In this document: positions 9,301-18,287 of the stretch, piece after piece | Position numbering within the stretch: the stretch's first letter is position 1 | How the letters are laid out: each line of letters begins with the position of its first letter | NCBI RefSeq assembly: GCF_003339865.1 | Contig: NZ_QPKV01000002.1 | Location: 744,001 to 808,000, forward strand | DNA length: 64,000 nucleotides | Reading direction: 5' to 3' | Source of the DNA: Pedobacter chinensis | Lineage (GTDB): Bacteria; Bacteroidota; Bacteroidia; Sphingobacteriales; Sphingobacteriaceae | Made by a program: the position numbers and the translations under genes | Notes under the pieces: generated by a model | Database searches by the model: none | Seen by the model: the letters and a program-made list of their open reading frames with translations, nothing else | What the model was told of the DNA's origin: nothing

Positions 9301-11442
9301 ATGATTTATCCTTATGGAATTTGCGTAGTCCGAACCATCACTTTCTATCGCCGCAATAACGCCATTATTTTTAGAGAAGATAGCGGCTGGGTTGCCAAAA
9401 GCCCCGGAACATTCGATTTTTCTTTTCAGGCAAAAGGCTCAAACGGGCAAAAAAAGGACTTTAAAAATCCGTATATCTTCCACCCTGGCCTCATCAACGG
9501 GTTGTTCGAGGTATGCAATATTAAAGAGGTCGAAAGCGATTACATCAGCATCCCCTATACCCCTTCCGGCGGAGATTATTATTCCAACAGTGCATCAGAT
9601 TATGTTCACGAAAGCGGCACTGGCAATGCGCAGATTGCAAAGTTTGTTGGCGTTACATTCGATGCCAATGCCGACCTGGATATAAATGGCAAAGGACAGA
9701 TCAAAAAAGTACCCGGAAAACAATTCAAAGGCTATTTGCAATTAACACCACAGGGCGTACCCATTCCAAAAGCGGTTTTTAATGAATTGATGAAGCGAAA
9801 TCAAAATTCTCTTGGCGGAAATGTAGATACCGAAATTAAACTTGGTGGTAGTCTGCAAAAAGTTCAGGTAGGCCGCCTGGATGTTTCTGCATCCTATCAG
9901 AATGACAACAAAAGTGATGTGATTTTTGTAACGGCTGCAAGAGGTTCAGTACAGTTACCTGCCGATGGCAGCTGGAGCATTGTTGAACTGGATAAAACCA
10001 GCGGCGATGTTCAGCCCATAACCAACAAACAAAGTGTACCCATCATCAGGGAGGGCGTAAGAAATCAATCAGGGCCTAAATTTACATTGAGTAACGCAAG
10101 TCAGGTTTCAAAAGTTACCCCGCCGGATGCACTTAAAAATAGCGCTGCAAATTTTGCAAAACGCTTTGGTTACATCCAAAACACGGGTACACAAAAATTA
10201 TTGCTTACCGACCCGAGTTACGACAGCCAGAAAATAAACAAGCTGATTTCTGAGGCTCCCTTGCTTGCAGATAGTTTCCGCCTGCTCAACAGTAAGGGAC
10301 CATTCCCGAATTTGGGTAATGCCATTAAAATTGAGAACGTAACCAATTCACTTACCAATGTTCTGGAAAATGGACTTTCCAAAGCGATAAATGATTTTAA
10401 ATTACCCGATAACTTTACTTTTGATGTAATTGGAAAGGACGGCGATCCGTTCAGGATGTATATAAAATATCAAAGCGACGCCAAAAATGGTACGAAGCGA
10501 AATACTTTAGTCAGCTACCTAACTGATTCTGCTGCTGGTGGAAACTGGAAAAATGACCTTAAAGATTTAAGTATTGTTGTCGATCTGGCTTCTTTTAAGT
10601 CGCTGATGACCATCAGTGGTGATTTCTCTGCCAAAATCGCAGCAGAACCAGGCATCGGTTCGGGCAATGCACCTCAGTTAAAACTGGCAAAACCACTCGA
10701 AAAAATTTATCAGATCCTCGAATTCTTAGATAACCTCGATCCAACAAATGCAGTTGAAGCCGTGCAAAAAGGCTTAAAAATAGCCATGAGTAACAGCGCT
10801 GATAGCTGGGATTATAAATTTAAAGCCAGCAAGGAAATTCCATTTGTAAAATTCCCTTTCGATCCGATTAATTACAATTCGCCTACTACCCCCTTAAAGC
10901 TCGATGCCTATTTCAAAATCGGCTGTTATTTTAACCAGCCCATAAAAATCCCGAATACCATCGATCAGCTGATGCCTTCGGCAGGTGCATTTTTAGAATT
11001 GGGTGCCGATTTAAGGGTAATGTGCGTTTCCCTGGCTGCAGCTACAATCTATGCCACAGGAAGAGCCGAGGTAGGCTTGGCTGCAGATTTAAAAAGTTCG
11101 CCAACCCTATATTTTAAATTTGGTTTCGGTGTGGAGCTATGCGTGGGCCTTCCGGTTATTGGCAGCGTTGCCGTGCTGTACATGGTCGGTGTAGATATGT
11201 CGCTGAATACAGAAGAGCTTATTGTAGGTGCCTTTATTTATTTCAGAGGCCGGGCCGAAATTTTTGGAGGAATTGTAACCATTACCATCGCCATTGAAGC
11301 AGCAGGCAAAATTCAGAAACAACTCGGTGGCGGACCAACAAGCTGCATAGCCATGTGCACATTTGCGCTAGATATCAGCATTTTCTGGGTTATCGATATC
11401 AACTTTACCGAAACCTGGGAAGAAACCCGTCAAATTGCTTAA
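6394..11442 (+). CDS. Giant beta-rich protein of unknown function (gene A of pair)
   Basis: I do not recognise a characterised family. The frame could open at a TTG at 6331, but ATG at 6394 in an A-rich context is the better start, giving 1682 residues. There is no signal peptide or lipobox. Residues 1-70 look helical (repeated Leu/Lys with LLNKLKTADV). Most of the rest is predicted by eye as beta-strands with alternating hydrophobic residues and many Asn/Gly turns. The last 180 residues are unusually hydrophobic and Gly/Ala-rich (for example GVELCVGLPVIGSVAVLYMV, then IVTITIAIEAAGKIQ) and end in an aromatic/acidic tail. It may resemble large uncharacterised proteins annotated with DUF6603-type regions; this is memory-level and untested. 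Gene B starts 23 bp after the stop, so the pair is very probably cotranscribed and co-functional. Confidence 0.85.
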   Translation: MAKSTALTNHLNLVHDVSLKANENPKKLDTLLNKLKTADVNQESVRLLKTDVPELINQNISKSNPLTEFLETKPGKATSEALVVRRESPFVNLNASGGFSALNIAKATETLGPFTANDGRFYWYDFLSYEKLVPVYVTGDAAPLMLIPLKLSALSRATNVYTLSKGSIWLRADLFATAAGNAKYAGFKISSGKLTLSKALGITSDTLRITAEVTFSLELVLDNTFTLKGEGKCGSDSRSAEIKLPPSLNLQYAAKKISISQMGTSSWALYGDKRQFSYNAKVAVYNADLDKILIPLKSDLPEFSIKKKTSEFFDISGNALVRDSVWCLSLAALDITKPFTIRNNGALGVICRPGLSCRWIGLDANAMVDLKGPYILAEPGLFLIHENSADFKGLKENYKLWDLDEQSGIKAGMALSFMRKRKLDYSCAAEGAEGISALADAIIDADKPIKADGQPVAPRSKDSIYVKYVTPVLSQVMVYDQDMLSENEAAPSEQLLSKTAFSEQKKAAAAPYQFALENAYLLSTPPAAILLAGSFDINNTLSKGKLTILYGLLDLVPTLPHPYTSASLFTNRRAINTFRDAATYNQSMLGLLTSLCNWEKSESGMALVDIDFQLLYNQAQAIPQMAGASLTGNNNQLSGMEVFTSGNVTENFKIAGNRLNNSEIFRTPNVFSLLDLSTNYDLLGVSMSFNQVRMITESIAKVNQQSEQLVTIEKMNLRTPMALLNGFTLPHISWEPLVNISKPDISADPEEGILSFSDQGPSTIFSQFDTQVIDIDPMKYIKRFKNNLKSASDGLTPLNPDLKQKNFTSNILFALPNGKISLANLTPYNPARATMNNRHLDFIQPEFEMQNLKLKGGLQFRISANKASSSDFPPELAGLTIQLKNLIDANGNSLPQSILGESVHTIFNNVFASGISAKGVPVTHIDFSGYGASTYSNWLAPLAKFGDIAQVKFDVMRGRLSHEVVQAVSMIYPYGICVVRTITFYRRNNAIIFREDSGWVAKSPGTFDFSFQAKGSNGQKKDFKNPYIFHPGLINGLFEVCNIKEVESDYISIPYTPSGGDYYSNSASDYVHESGTGNAQIAKFVGVTFDANADLDINGKGQIKKVPGKQFKGYLQLTPQGVPIPKAVFNELMKRNQNSLGGNVDTEIKLGGSLQKVQVGRLDVSASYQNDNKSDVIFVTAARGSVQLPADGSWSIVELDKTSGDVQPITNKQSVPIIREGVRNQSGPKFTLSNASQVSKVTPPDALKNSAANFAKRFGYIQNTGTQKLLLTDPSYDSQKINKLISEAPLLADSFRLLNSKGPFPNLGNAIKIENVTNSLTNVLENGLSKAINDFKLPDNFTFDVIGKDGDPFRMYIKYQSDAKNGTKRNTLVSYLTDSAAGGNWKNDLKDLSIVVDLASFKSLMTISGDFSAKIAAEPGIGSGNAPQLKLAKPLEKIYQILEFLDNLDPTNAVEAVQKGLKIAMSNSADSWDYKFKASKEIPFVKFPFDPINYNSPTTPLKLDAYFKIGCYFNQPIKIPNTIDQLMPSAGAFLELGADLRVMCVSLAAATIYATGRAEVGLAADLKSSPTLYFKFGFGVELCVGLPVIGSVAVLYMVGVDMSLNTEELIVGAFIYFRGRAEIFGGIVTITIAIEAAGKIQKQLGGGPTSCIAMCTFALDISIFWVIDINFTETWEETRQIA

Positions 11443-11465
11443 TTAATGAATTTCAAAACATTACC

Positions 11466-14400
11466 ATGGAGCCAACAACATTATGCATACTCACTTTCCC
11501 GCAATATTTTAAAGCCGGAAGAATTTATTTCAATATCTTAATCATTCCCAGAAACCTGAATCCTTTACTGCCGATAAAAACCGGTCAGCCGGCATTTGCC
11601 GATGCAAAACTGGAATTTAAAGTAATGGTAATAGATAGTTTGGAAGGACTTCCAATAACACCAAATGTTTCTTCCTCGCCGGCAATTACGCTGGAAAACC
11701 CGGTTATTTCAACCAGAAATGTCTGGCAGGCCCTAAAAGCACAAATGGAAGCAAGCGATGGGATGAAAATTGATGATAACGAAACGAAAAAACCAGCTCA
11801 AAGAGCGCAGGCTGACATTGAAAAATACAAGGATCGTTCAATCAGAAAATACCTGCCAGAGAGTTATCGTGCTTCATTCAACTTTGTTAAAGCTAAAACC
11901 CGTTATGCCTTAACAGGTGATGAGTACAGTTGTGCAGTTAAAAACAAAAACCAGCCAACTACCGATGTAAGTACAAACCGTAACACTTTATCGTGGGGCA
12001 AGGTGGTGGCATTTTGTCTTCGAAATCCAAAACTCGCCGAAAAAGCCGGACTACTTTATAAAGCATCCATTCCGGTATCAGATGTTAAACTATTTCAAAA
12101 AGGCGGATGGATTTACACGGAACTGAATACAGGCAGTGATTTTGCTGCTTTAGCGAAAATGCGTTACGCGGCACGTATTCCGGCATTAAAAGGAATGGAA
12201 AAGCGTGGATTATTTGCTGCCGTGCAGTTTCCCGTTTACGATACAGCTCAAAACAACATCGGTTATGATGAGATTTTAAGAGATGCCATTGTTTATGATG
12301 ATGGCTTTGCTAAAATCGTACATGCCAACCAACCCGTAAATCAGGATTTATTGCAGGAGAGAGATACCTCGAACCCGCCATTAAAAGATATTGGCATTCG
12401 TTTAGGCTGGGATGATGAGCAAATTGCCATCTGGTACAACCGCCAGATGCTTCAGAAAGAAGAACAGTCAGGAATGAATGTTGATGCACCCTTAGGCGTT
12501 TTTGGTTATCGGCTGGATGCCAGAAAAACGGGCACTTCAAACTGGCTTTCGCAAAATAGTTTAACCGTAGAAATCCCTACAGCATTGGCCGGAGGTTCAA
12601 TTCCAATATCAGCTGCAGGTGATATCATTGAGCCGGGAACAGAGGTTCATCCTGCGGCACATGGCGATTCAAAAGGCGATGGATTTTGGCTGCCCATGTA
12701 TTTTGCCAGTTGGGCAGGTATTCCCTTAACCCTTGCCGATAAAGATGCGGAAGACATCAATATGCTCAAAAGCAGCAAAATGCTTGCACCCCGCCCCGAT
12801 GTACCAACCAATACAATAAACGCAATACCTAAAAAGGTTAATCATCCTTATCGCCAGAATCCAAAATATGCTTTACCCTTGCGCTATGGAGAAGATTATG
12901 AATTCAGGGTTCGTTTGATGGACATTTCGGGTGGCGGCCCAACCGCTGATGACCCCGCATTAAACGGAGGTGAAAAACCCGTGGCTTCCCTGCATTTTAA
13001 AAGATATGTTGCCGCCGGAGCAATCAAGATCAGCAATATAAATGAAATTTATGATGCACTTCCTAAGGGAACAAAATCAGTACCATTACCAGATACCAGC
13101 ATTATTGAAAATTTAATTACAACGGCAAAACCCATCCTCAAAATAAAAAGACCATTACTAGGCTATCCTGCTGTGGTATATACCGGAAAATACACCAATC
13201 CGGTAGAACGGTTAAAATCTATTTTAGCAAACTTACCAGCGGGAAATAAAAAGAAAGGCGTGGATATTGGACTCGCAGATCCTGATGTGGATTTTTTCAA
13301 GGTACGTGTTGAGGCGAAGAGCTTAGATATGGATAATGGTCGTTCTGAAAATGGGAAAGATGCTTTTATCTTATTGTATGAAAAAGAATATGCCTTTCCA
13401 TCTGCCAGTAATGATTACGACCAGGAATTTCCCTTAAAAATTATTTACAAGGATTTGCCTGTAATAGATTTAACAGGCGGCTTTAACAACACGGGAAATG
13501 CCAGCGAATTGGTTCTGCCAACGTCAAGAAATCTGCGGATAACCTTTACCCCTATAATTAAATCTGCAGATAATGATTATGCAGACATCGCCATTGCTGA
13601 AGGCAAAAAACTTATTTTGAGTTCTTTTAAAGCCGCAAAAGACGAAACTGATTTATTTTCAGAAATAGATGGTGGCTTTAAGGCAGTATATTTACAACCG
13701 GAAAACCCAATAGACCAGCATAAAGTAATCACCACAAGTAAGTTTCTGGAGATTAATCTAATTAACAGCACCACTCCCGCAGAAATTAGCCGGCTGGCCG
13801 ATGCCTTTAATCTAACTGCCCATAACCTTAGCCTTGAAGGAGAAAAAGGCACCAGAGTACAGTTCGGTTGCTCAAGTCTGATGCGTCATTCGCTTGCGCC
13901 CGATTCTTCATCACTGACCTTTTCATCATTGGGCGAACTTTTTAATCATTGGATCATCGGCGTTAATTTGAGTTTATTAAGAGATTGGACATGGAATGGT
14001 TTAAAACCAGATAGCATCATCATTGGCCGGCAATGGAAAGAAAAAGGAAAACCTTTAACCAGCACGGCATTTCCTGTTGTTGGCTCAATAAACGTAAGCG
14101 GAACAGCCTCAATTAACGCCTTATCAAACCCTGACAGGTCGCACTCAAGGTTGATTTTTTTCGATGCCTTTGATCCAAAACTGGCCATGACAGATTTCCC
14201 TTATGAAGTTACTTTATACTATAAGATTACAGCAAAATTTAAAGCAAATACCGTAACAGGGTATAAAGATATAACCAAAAACATCGATCTTCCTGTTACC
14301 ATTGCACCAAGGCAGGTTCCAAAATTAATTTCTGCCGGTATTGCCCTCTCTCCTTACGTTGCCGATGAGGAAAAATATTCCTCTACAGAGATAAGACAGA

Positions 14401-15458
14401 GATTTTTGTGGCTGGAGATGGATGCAGCTCCGGAAGATCCCAACGACACCTATTTTGCGAGGGTACTTTCCAATGCACCCGATCCCCTGCTCTGCAAAGT
14501 CGGCAATGAGCTGCTCAGCTTTGATCCGGTAGACCCACCTTTAAATATCAATGCAGAGAAAATCCGTTCCATAATTCCAGGCATGAAAAATGATTATGCC
14601 GGCATGGGCGCCATGCAGGAAATGTTAAGAGGCGACGATAATGGTTTATCTAATTTTTATATGCTACCACTTCCCCCGGGCTTGCATGCAAATAGTGATG
14701 AGCTATTTGGCTTTTTTAGTTATGAAATCAGGGTTGGACATAAAAAAGAATTGTGGAGCACTGCCCAGGCCAGATATGGCAGACCATTGAGGGCCAATGG
14801 TGTTCAGCATCCTGCTCCTGCGCTCGTTTGTAATGTGTTTAGAAGAAAAACACCTTTGATTTCACAGACCGCAGCAAAAACTGTGGCGAACGGTAAATTA
14901 GAAGTAATTTCAACCCGAAAATCGCCATTGATTACAGATAGCATTCAGAAAATAACGTATAAAAACGAAATCATTATTACCGCCCCGTTCGCCACTGCTG
15001 TACTTAACGGAAGAAATATTTCAGCCATGCCACCACAAACTACCCTCTGGTACATGTTATATACCCAGGTTAGGCAGGCCGATGGTAAATCTTACCGGAA
15101 TCTGCTGATCCATTCGGGTTATATGCCTTATTTGCCAAAAGAGCAGGTTTTACGTAAAGATCAGCTTCCAATGCAGGAAGAAGGTACACGTTCAGGAATA
15201 GCAGTATTACAGGTTGCCAATATTGAAACCCGACTAACCGAAATGGGCCTTCCCACCCACATGAATTTAAGTGTATTATGTGTTGAAATGTTTCCAATGG
15301 AAAACCAATGGCAACTCGACAGGCGTTACCGTAAAGAGATCAGAGCCGCAGCCACTGCCGAACCCTTAAATCCTTTAACAACGGGGCTGGGCAATTACAG
15401 AATTTACCGAACTTCTGCACTGGTACCGGTTGCCGAAGTGTGTTGTGATGATTGCTGA
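11466..15458 (+). CDS. Giant protein of unknown function (gene B of pair)
   Basis: Not recognised as any characterised family. ATG at 11466 is chosen because the open frame before it overlaps the end of gene A and has no protein character. The product is 1330 residues with no signal peptide. Residues 1-60 contain LTFPQYFKAGRIYFNILIIP, a beta-strand opening. A charged helical stretch follows near 95-140. A segment near 471 (LRYGEDYEFRVRLMDISGGG) reads like a beta-sandwich, and near 1085-1130 there is GFFSYEIRVGH, then STAQARYGRPL and GVQHPAP, which look like conserved motifs. The C-terminus is short and Cys-rich (CCDDC). A strong hairpin 80 bp downstream closes the transcription unit. Position and shared size class suggest that A and B form one complex or secreted particle, but this is inference. 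Confidence 0.85.
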   Translation: MEPTTLCILTFPQYFKAGRIYFNILIIPRNLNPLLPIKTGQPAFADAKLEFKVMVIDSLEGLPITPNVSSSPAITLENPVISTRNVWQALKAQMEASDGMKIDDNETKKPAQRAQADIEKYKDRSIRKYLPESYRASFNFVKAKTRYALTGDEYSCAVKNKNQPTTDVSTNRNTLSWGKVVAFCLRNPKLAEKAGLLYKASIPVSDVKLFQKGGWIYTELNTGSDFAALAKMRYAARIPALKGMEKRGLFAAVQFPVYDTAQNNIGYDEILRDAIVYDDGFAKIVHANQPVNQDLLQERDTSNPPLKDIGIRLGWDDEQIAIWYNRQMLQKEEQSGMNVDAPLGVFGYRLDARKTGTSNWLSQNSLTVEIPTALAGGSIPISAAGDIIEPGTEVHPAAHGDSKGDGFWLPMYFASWAGIPLTLADKDAEDINMLKSSKMLAPRPDVPTNTINAIPKKVNHPYRQNPKYALPLRYGEDYEFRVRLMDISGGGPTADDPALNGGEKPVASLHFKRYVAAGAIKISNINEIYDALPKGTKSVPLPDTSIIENLITTAKPILKIKRPLLGYPAVVYTGKYTNPVERLKSILANLPAGNKKKGVDIGLADPDVDFFKVRVEAKSLDMDNGRSENGKDAFILLYEKEYAFPSASNDYDQEFPLKIIYKDLPVIDLTGGFNNTGNASELVLPTSRNLRITFTPIIKSADNDYADIAIAEGKKLILSSFKAAKDETDLFSEIDGGFKAVYLQPENPIDQHKVITTSKFLEINLINSTTPAEISRLADAFNLTAHNLSLEGEKGTRVQFGCSSLMRHSLAPDSSSLTFSSLGELFNHWIIGVNLSLLRDWTWNGLKPDSIIIGRQWKEKGKPLTSTAFPVVGSINVSGTASINALSNPDRSHSRLIFFDAFDPKLAMTDFPYEVTLYYKITAKFKANTVTGYKDITKNIDLPVTIAPRQVPKLISAGIALSPYVADEEKYSSTEIRQRFLWLEMDAAPEDPNDTYFARVLSNAPDPLLCKVGNELLSFDPVDPPLNINAEKIRSIIPGMKNDYAGMGAMQEMLRGDDNGLSNFYMLPLPPGLHANSDELFGFFSYEIRVGHKKELWSTAQARYGRPLRANGVQHPAPALVCNVFRRKTPLISQTAAKTVANGKLEVISTRKSPLITDSIQKITYKNEIIITAPFATAVLNGRNISAMPPQTTLWYMLYTQVRQADGKSYRNLLIHSGYMPYLPKEQVLRKDQLPMQEEGTRSGIAVLQVANIETRLTEMGLPTHMNLSVLCVEMFPMENQWQLDRRYRKEIRAAATAEPLNPLTTGLGNYRIYRTSALVPVAEVCCDDC

Positions 15459-16082
15459 TGTTATAACAGTTGATATTATTCCCAAATCTGAAGCTTTTTC
15501 ATGATTAGATTTCAAACGATAAAAATGCTTATTTAACAGGGTGGCAAGCCATTAGCAGCTTGCCACCCCGTTCGTCTTTTGTTCGAAAAAAAACTACATT
15601 TTACTGAACAAGACACGCAGGAGATAAGGATGAAACCCTTTTGGCTAACTGACTATGCACTAAACTGATACTGCTGCAACAAGGCGTGATCATTTCCAGG
15701 CATATAACTAAAGGGTTAAAAGCTTAAGTTCGGAAATTAATATATCTTTCAATTATTCATTAGACACCTGATCTAAACATTCGTTACCCTGAATTTATTT
15801 CGGGGTATTTATAAACGAGAAAGACCATTGAAAACACTAATCCCCTTGAAAAATAAATTCAGCATAATGAATAATGGGTTTAGCATGATGAGGAATGACT
15901 AAACAAAGGTTTCTGAAAAACATCCGATTTTTGTTTAAGTATTAACTGGAACCCAGATTAATAAATCCAGAAATCACTTTTATATGGAAGAAACGAATTG
16001 CCAAATTATTTAAGGTAAAATCATAAATTATTTTTTTGCCAAATGACAAATCCTTAAATATCACATTTAACTAAATTGCGAA
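15459..16082. other. 624-bp intergenic region with a terminator only
   Basis: Apart from the hairpin at 15539-15568 I see no gene, repeat or clear promoter. The sequence is A/T-rich and becomes more so toward the Crp/Fnr gene. Confidence 0.5.
15539..15568 (+). terminator. Strong hairpin ending the giant gene pair
   Basis: Perfect 11-bp stem GGGTGGCAAGC (15539-15549) with GCTTGCCACCC (15558-15568), 8-nt loop, followed a few bases later by TCTTTTG. It lies 80 bp after the gene B stop. It is GC-rich against an A/T-rich background, as expected of an intrinsic terminator. Confidence 0.75.
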
Positions 16083-16652
16083 ATGAAAGAATTTATAGAT
16101 TACATTTTGCAGTTTGGTAATCTGAATCAACAGCAAATAGACTTCATTTCAAAAAGGGCAGATGAATTGGCACTTCGCAAAGACGATTATTATTGGGAAG
16201 CAGGAAAAATGGTAAAACAGATTGGTTTTATTACAGATGGCGTTCTCCGGGTGTATTATTATACCAATAAAGGCGAAGAAAACACCCGTTACTTTATTGA
16301 TGAAAACCATTTGATTTTAGATGGGCATAACACTGAAACGAACTACACGCCTTCAGAATATTTACAGGCGATTACTGATTGTAAACTCGTTGTATTTTCA
16401 AGAAAAGATTGGAAAGAAATTTCCGACACGATTGTTGGTTGGGATAACATCATTCAAAAAATAACGGCAAAACACCATCACGAAAAATTGGAAAGAAGAA
16501 GCCAGTTAGTTTCGCAGGATGCTGCTACCCGATATCTTGAGTTTATGGAAAAATATCCTGCTTTGGTAAATCGCGTATCTCTGTCACACATTGCTTCTTA
16601 TTTGGGAATTACACCATCATCTTTAAGCAGAATAAGAAAAAACACCCGGTAA
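16083..16652 (+). CDS. Crp/Fnr-family transcriptional regulator
   Basis: Regulator of 189 residues with an N-terminal cyclic-nucleotide-binding-like beta-barrel (about 20-115, including QIGFITDGVLRVYYY) and a C-terminal winged helix (about 140-189; VSLSHIASYLGITPSSLSRI is the helix-turn-helix). The barrel lacks the Arg/Glu phosphate-binding cassette of true cAMP receptors, and there are no Fnr-type cysteines. The short FLQAITDCKLVVFSRKDW form is common in Bacteroidota, where the ligand is usually unknown. No neighbour is an obvious target. Confidence 0.92.
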   Translation: MKEFIDYILQFGNLNQQQIDFISKRADELALRKDDYYWEAGKMVKQIGFITDGVLRVYYYTNKGEENTRYFIDENHLILDGHNTETNYTPSEYLQAITDCKLVVFSRKDWKEISDTIVGWDNIIQKITAKHHHEKLERRSQLVSQDAATRYLEFMEKYPALVNRVSLSHIASYLGITPSSLSRIRKNTR

Positions 16653-16661
16653 AGTGTTTTT
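16638..16661 (+). terminator. Terminator overlapping the Crp/Fnr stop codon
   Basis: AAAAACAC (16638-16645) pairs with GTGTTTTT (16654-16661), and the loop holds the TAA stop. The T-rich right arm makes a compact intrinsic terminator. Confidence 0.6.
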
Positions 16662-16784
16662 ACCAAAATCAATGAACTTTTATTTAAATTTAGCAACAGT
16701 TACGTACTGACAATTTCAAATATCGTCAAGCCGTAGCCACGTTACCAGCAATGCTAGATGACCAAGCTAGGTTAACAGACTTTT

Positions 16785-17149
16785 ATGCAAAAGACGAAAT
16801 TCATCATAATATTACTTTTTTTCTTTTGTACTCCGCAGGTGTTTTGCCAAAACAAAAGTTCTGGATATTGGACGGCACTATGAACAGAGAAGGCTCGATA
16901 ATGAACATAGCAGTTGAATTTAAAATGCAAGCCACCAAAACGGTTGTTTTTTTCAATTCACCATCCCAAAAAGCAAGCGGTATCCCATTAGATAGCATGG
17001 TTGTTATAAATGACTCGGTACAGTTTCAATTAATGTCAGAGCCGATTAACTATTTTAAGTGCAAGATTTCAAAAGATAAAATAAATGGAGAGTTTACGCA
17101 AGAAGGATTTTCAAAAGGAAGTATTTATCCAGGGGATATGAGGATTTAA
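16785..17149 (+). pseudogene. Frameshifted, truncated alpha/beta-hydrolase N-terminal domain
   Basis: Two frames must be joined to read this gene. From ATG 16785 the frame encodes a convincing signal peptide (MQKTKFIIILLFFFC..., cleaved near VFCQN), then SSGYWTA and a stop at 16881. The other frame continues as GTMNREGSIMNIAVEFK through to 17149. Adding one base to the GG at about 16873-16874 gives SGYWTGTMNREGS, the G-x-W-x-G opening of the exported domain that precedes the hydrolase core in many Bacteroidota peptidase-like hydrolases. The joined product is only about 121 residues and has no hydrolase core, so it is also cut at the 3' end. A homopolymer sequencing error could explain the frameshift but not the missing C-terminal part. 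Confidence 0.7.
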
Positions 17150-17227
17150 TTACAAGCTGGATAAAATATAGATTTAAGCATTAACATACGAACCCGTCAT
17201 ATACATTTGATTTAAAAACTTTTGATT

Positions 17228-17644
17228 ATGAAATTAAGAAAGCTAACTCCGATTTTATGGACTAAAAACTTGCAGGAAACCATCACATTTTATGTGGACA
17301 TACTAGGCTTTACTTGCCGCTACCAGGTTGACAGGTTTGCAGCATTGAAAAGAGATGACATAGAAATCATGACCGTTATTCCTGTTGATGAACCTGAAGA
17401 TTGCAAAGCCCCTGAAAATAATGAAGATTTTTTTCCAAAACCACACTTTACAGGCAGCATTTATATTGACACAGAAAATGTTGATGAACTTTGGGAACAA
17501 ATAAAAGATAAAGTAACCGTTAAATATGAGATCGGAAACCAGGAATGGTTGGTAAGGGATTTTTCAATATGGGATAACAACGGATATGAAATTGTATTCG
17601 GACAGGATATAAGTAAAGAGGCAAAGCAACAAACCGGTTTCTGA
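17228..17644 (+). CDS. VOC-family (glyoxalase/bleomycin-resistance fold) protein
   Basis: Small protein of 138 residues with the vicinal-oxygen-chelate layout: an N-terminal beta-alpha-beta unit (ILWTKNLQETITFYVDILGF, residues 9-28) and a C-terminal unit ending in FSIWDNNGYEIVFGQDI. ATG at 17228 is preferred over the TTG six bases upstream. Members include glyoxalases, dioxygenases and drug-binding proteins. The first His of the metal site is not evident, so a binding rather than catalytic role is possible. An SRPBCC gene follows 30 bp downstream and the two may be cotranscribed. Confidence 0.88.
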   Translation: MKLRKLTPILWTKNLQETITFYVDILGFTCRYQVDRFAALKRDDIEIMTVIPVDEPEDCKAPENNEDFFPKPHFTGSIYIDTENVDELWEQIKDKVTVKYEIGNQEWLVRDFSIWDNNGYEIVFGQDISKEAKQQTGF

Positions 17645-17674
17645 AGAATAATATTAGTAAATTGACATGTTAAA

Positions 17675-18127
17675 ATGGACGCTATGAAAAAAGTTGAAGT
17701 AATAGAAAACATAAAAGCAAGCACAGACATTATAATATCTGCTTTTACAGACACTAAAATGCTTAAAGACTGGTGGGGTGTGGAGCGAACACTTATTGAA
17801 AAAAAAGTCGGTGGACTTTATACGCTTGCCTGGAACATCAGCGACAAAGCAATAGGATTTATTTCAACTGGTATAATAAGTAACTACAATCCCAAAAGTA
17901 CACTTGTTATCGACAATTTTGTTTATCTCAATCCCGACAAGTCATTTCTTGGACCAATGACATTAACCATAAAGACAAAAGAAAAAGGTAACATCTCAGA
18001 AATATACCTTTGTCAAGAAGGGTATCAACACGGGGCTGACTGGGATTGGTATTATGAAGCGGTTAAGCAGGCCTGGCCAACAGTTTTACAAACATTAAAA
18101 CGCTATCTTGAAAATGCTGAAGAATAG
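17675..18127 (+). CDS. SRPBCC/AHSA1-type START-like domain protein
   Basis: A 150-residue single-domain protein of the SRPBCC superfamily, which binds hydrophobic ligands in a deep pocket. The N-terminal strand and helix (VEVIENIKASTDIIISAFTD) and the early KDWWGVERTLIEKKVGGLY motif are characteristic of the AHSA1-like branch, and the C-terminal long helix (YYEAVKQAWPTVLQTLKRYL) closes the pocket. ATG 17675 or ATG 17684 are both possible starts. The ligand is unknown. It sits 30 bp after a VOC gene. Confidence 0.88.
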   Translation: MDAMKKVEVIENIKASTDIIISAFTDTKMLKDWWGVERTLIEKKVGGLYTLAWNISDKAIGFISTGIISNYNPKSTLVIDNFVYLNPDKSFLGPMTLTIKTKEKGNISEIYLCQEGYQHGADWDWYYEAVKQAWPTVLQTLKRYLENAEE

Positions 18128-18287
18128 CAACTGCTGGTCACAAGCGGATGGCGTTATAGTGGCTGACGGAATTTATTCAACTGTTGTGCTACTGTAAAAC
18201 TTTAGTGGTAAATTTAGGCTGAAAGTTTTCAAATTTCCGATTGTAGCAGCGCCCAAACACGTTGTGTGCCATTAAAGCAGTACAAAA

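Noticed and set aside
9392..9685. 97-codon frame inside giant gene A
   Set aside because: Shadow of the long gene in another frame.
6394..15458. Tc-toxin, RHS or polyketide megasynthase identity for the giant genes
   Set aside because: No RHS/YD repeats, no carrier or ketosynthase motifs and no signal peptide were seen.
17303..17754. Minus-strand frames over the VOC and SRPBCC genes
   Set aside because: They lie opposite well-supported genes and have no recognisable protein content.
16720..18275. True integron attC sites
   Set aside because: The junctions do not match GTTRRRY and no integrase is present; retained only as a weak finding.
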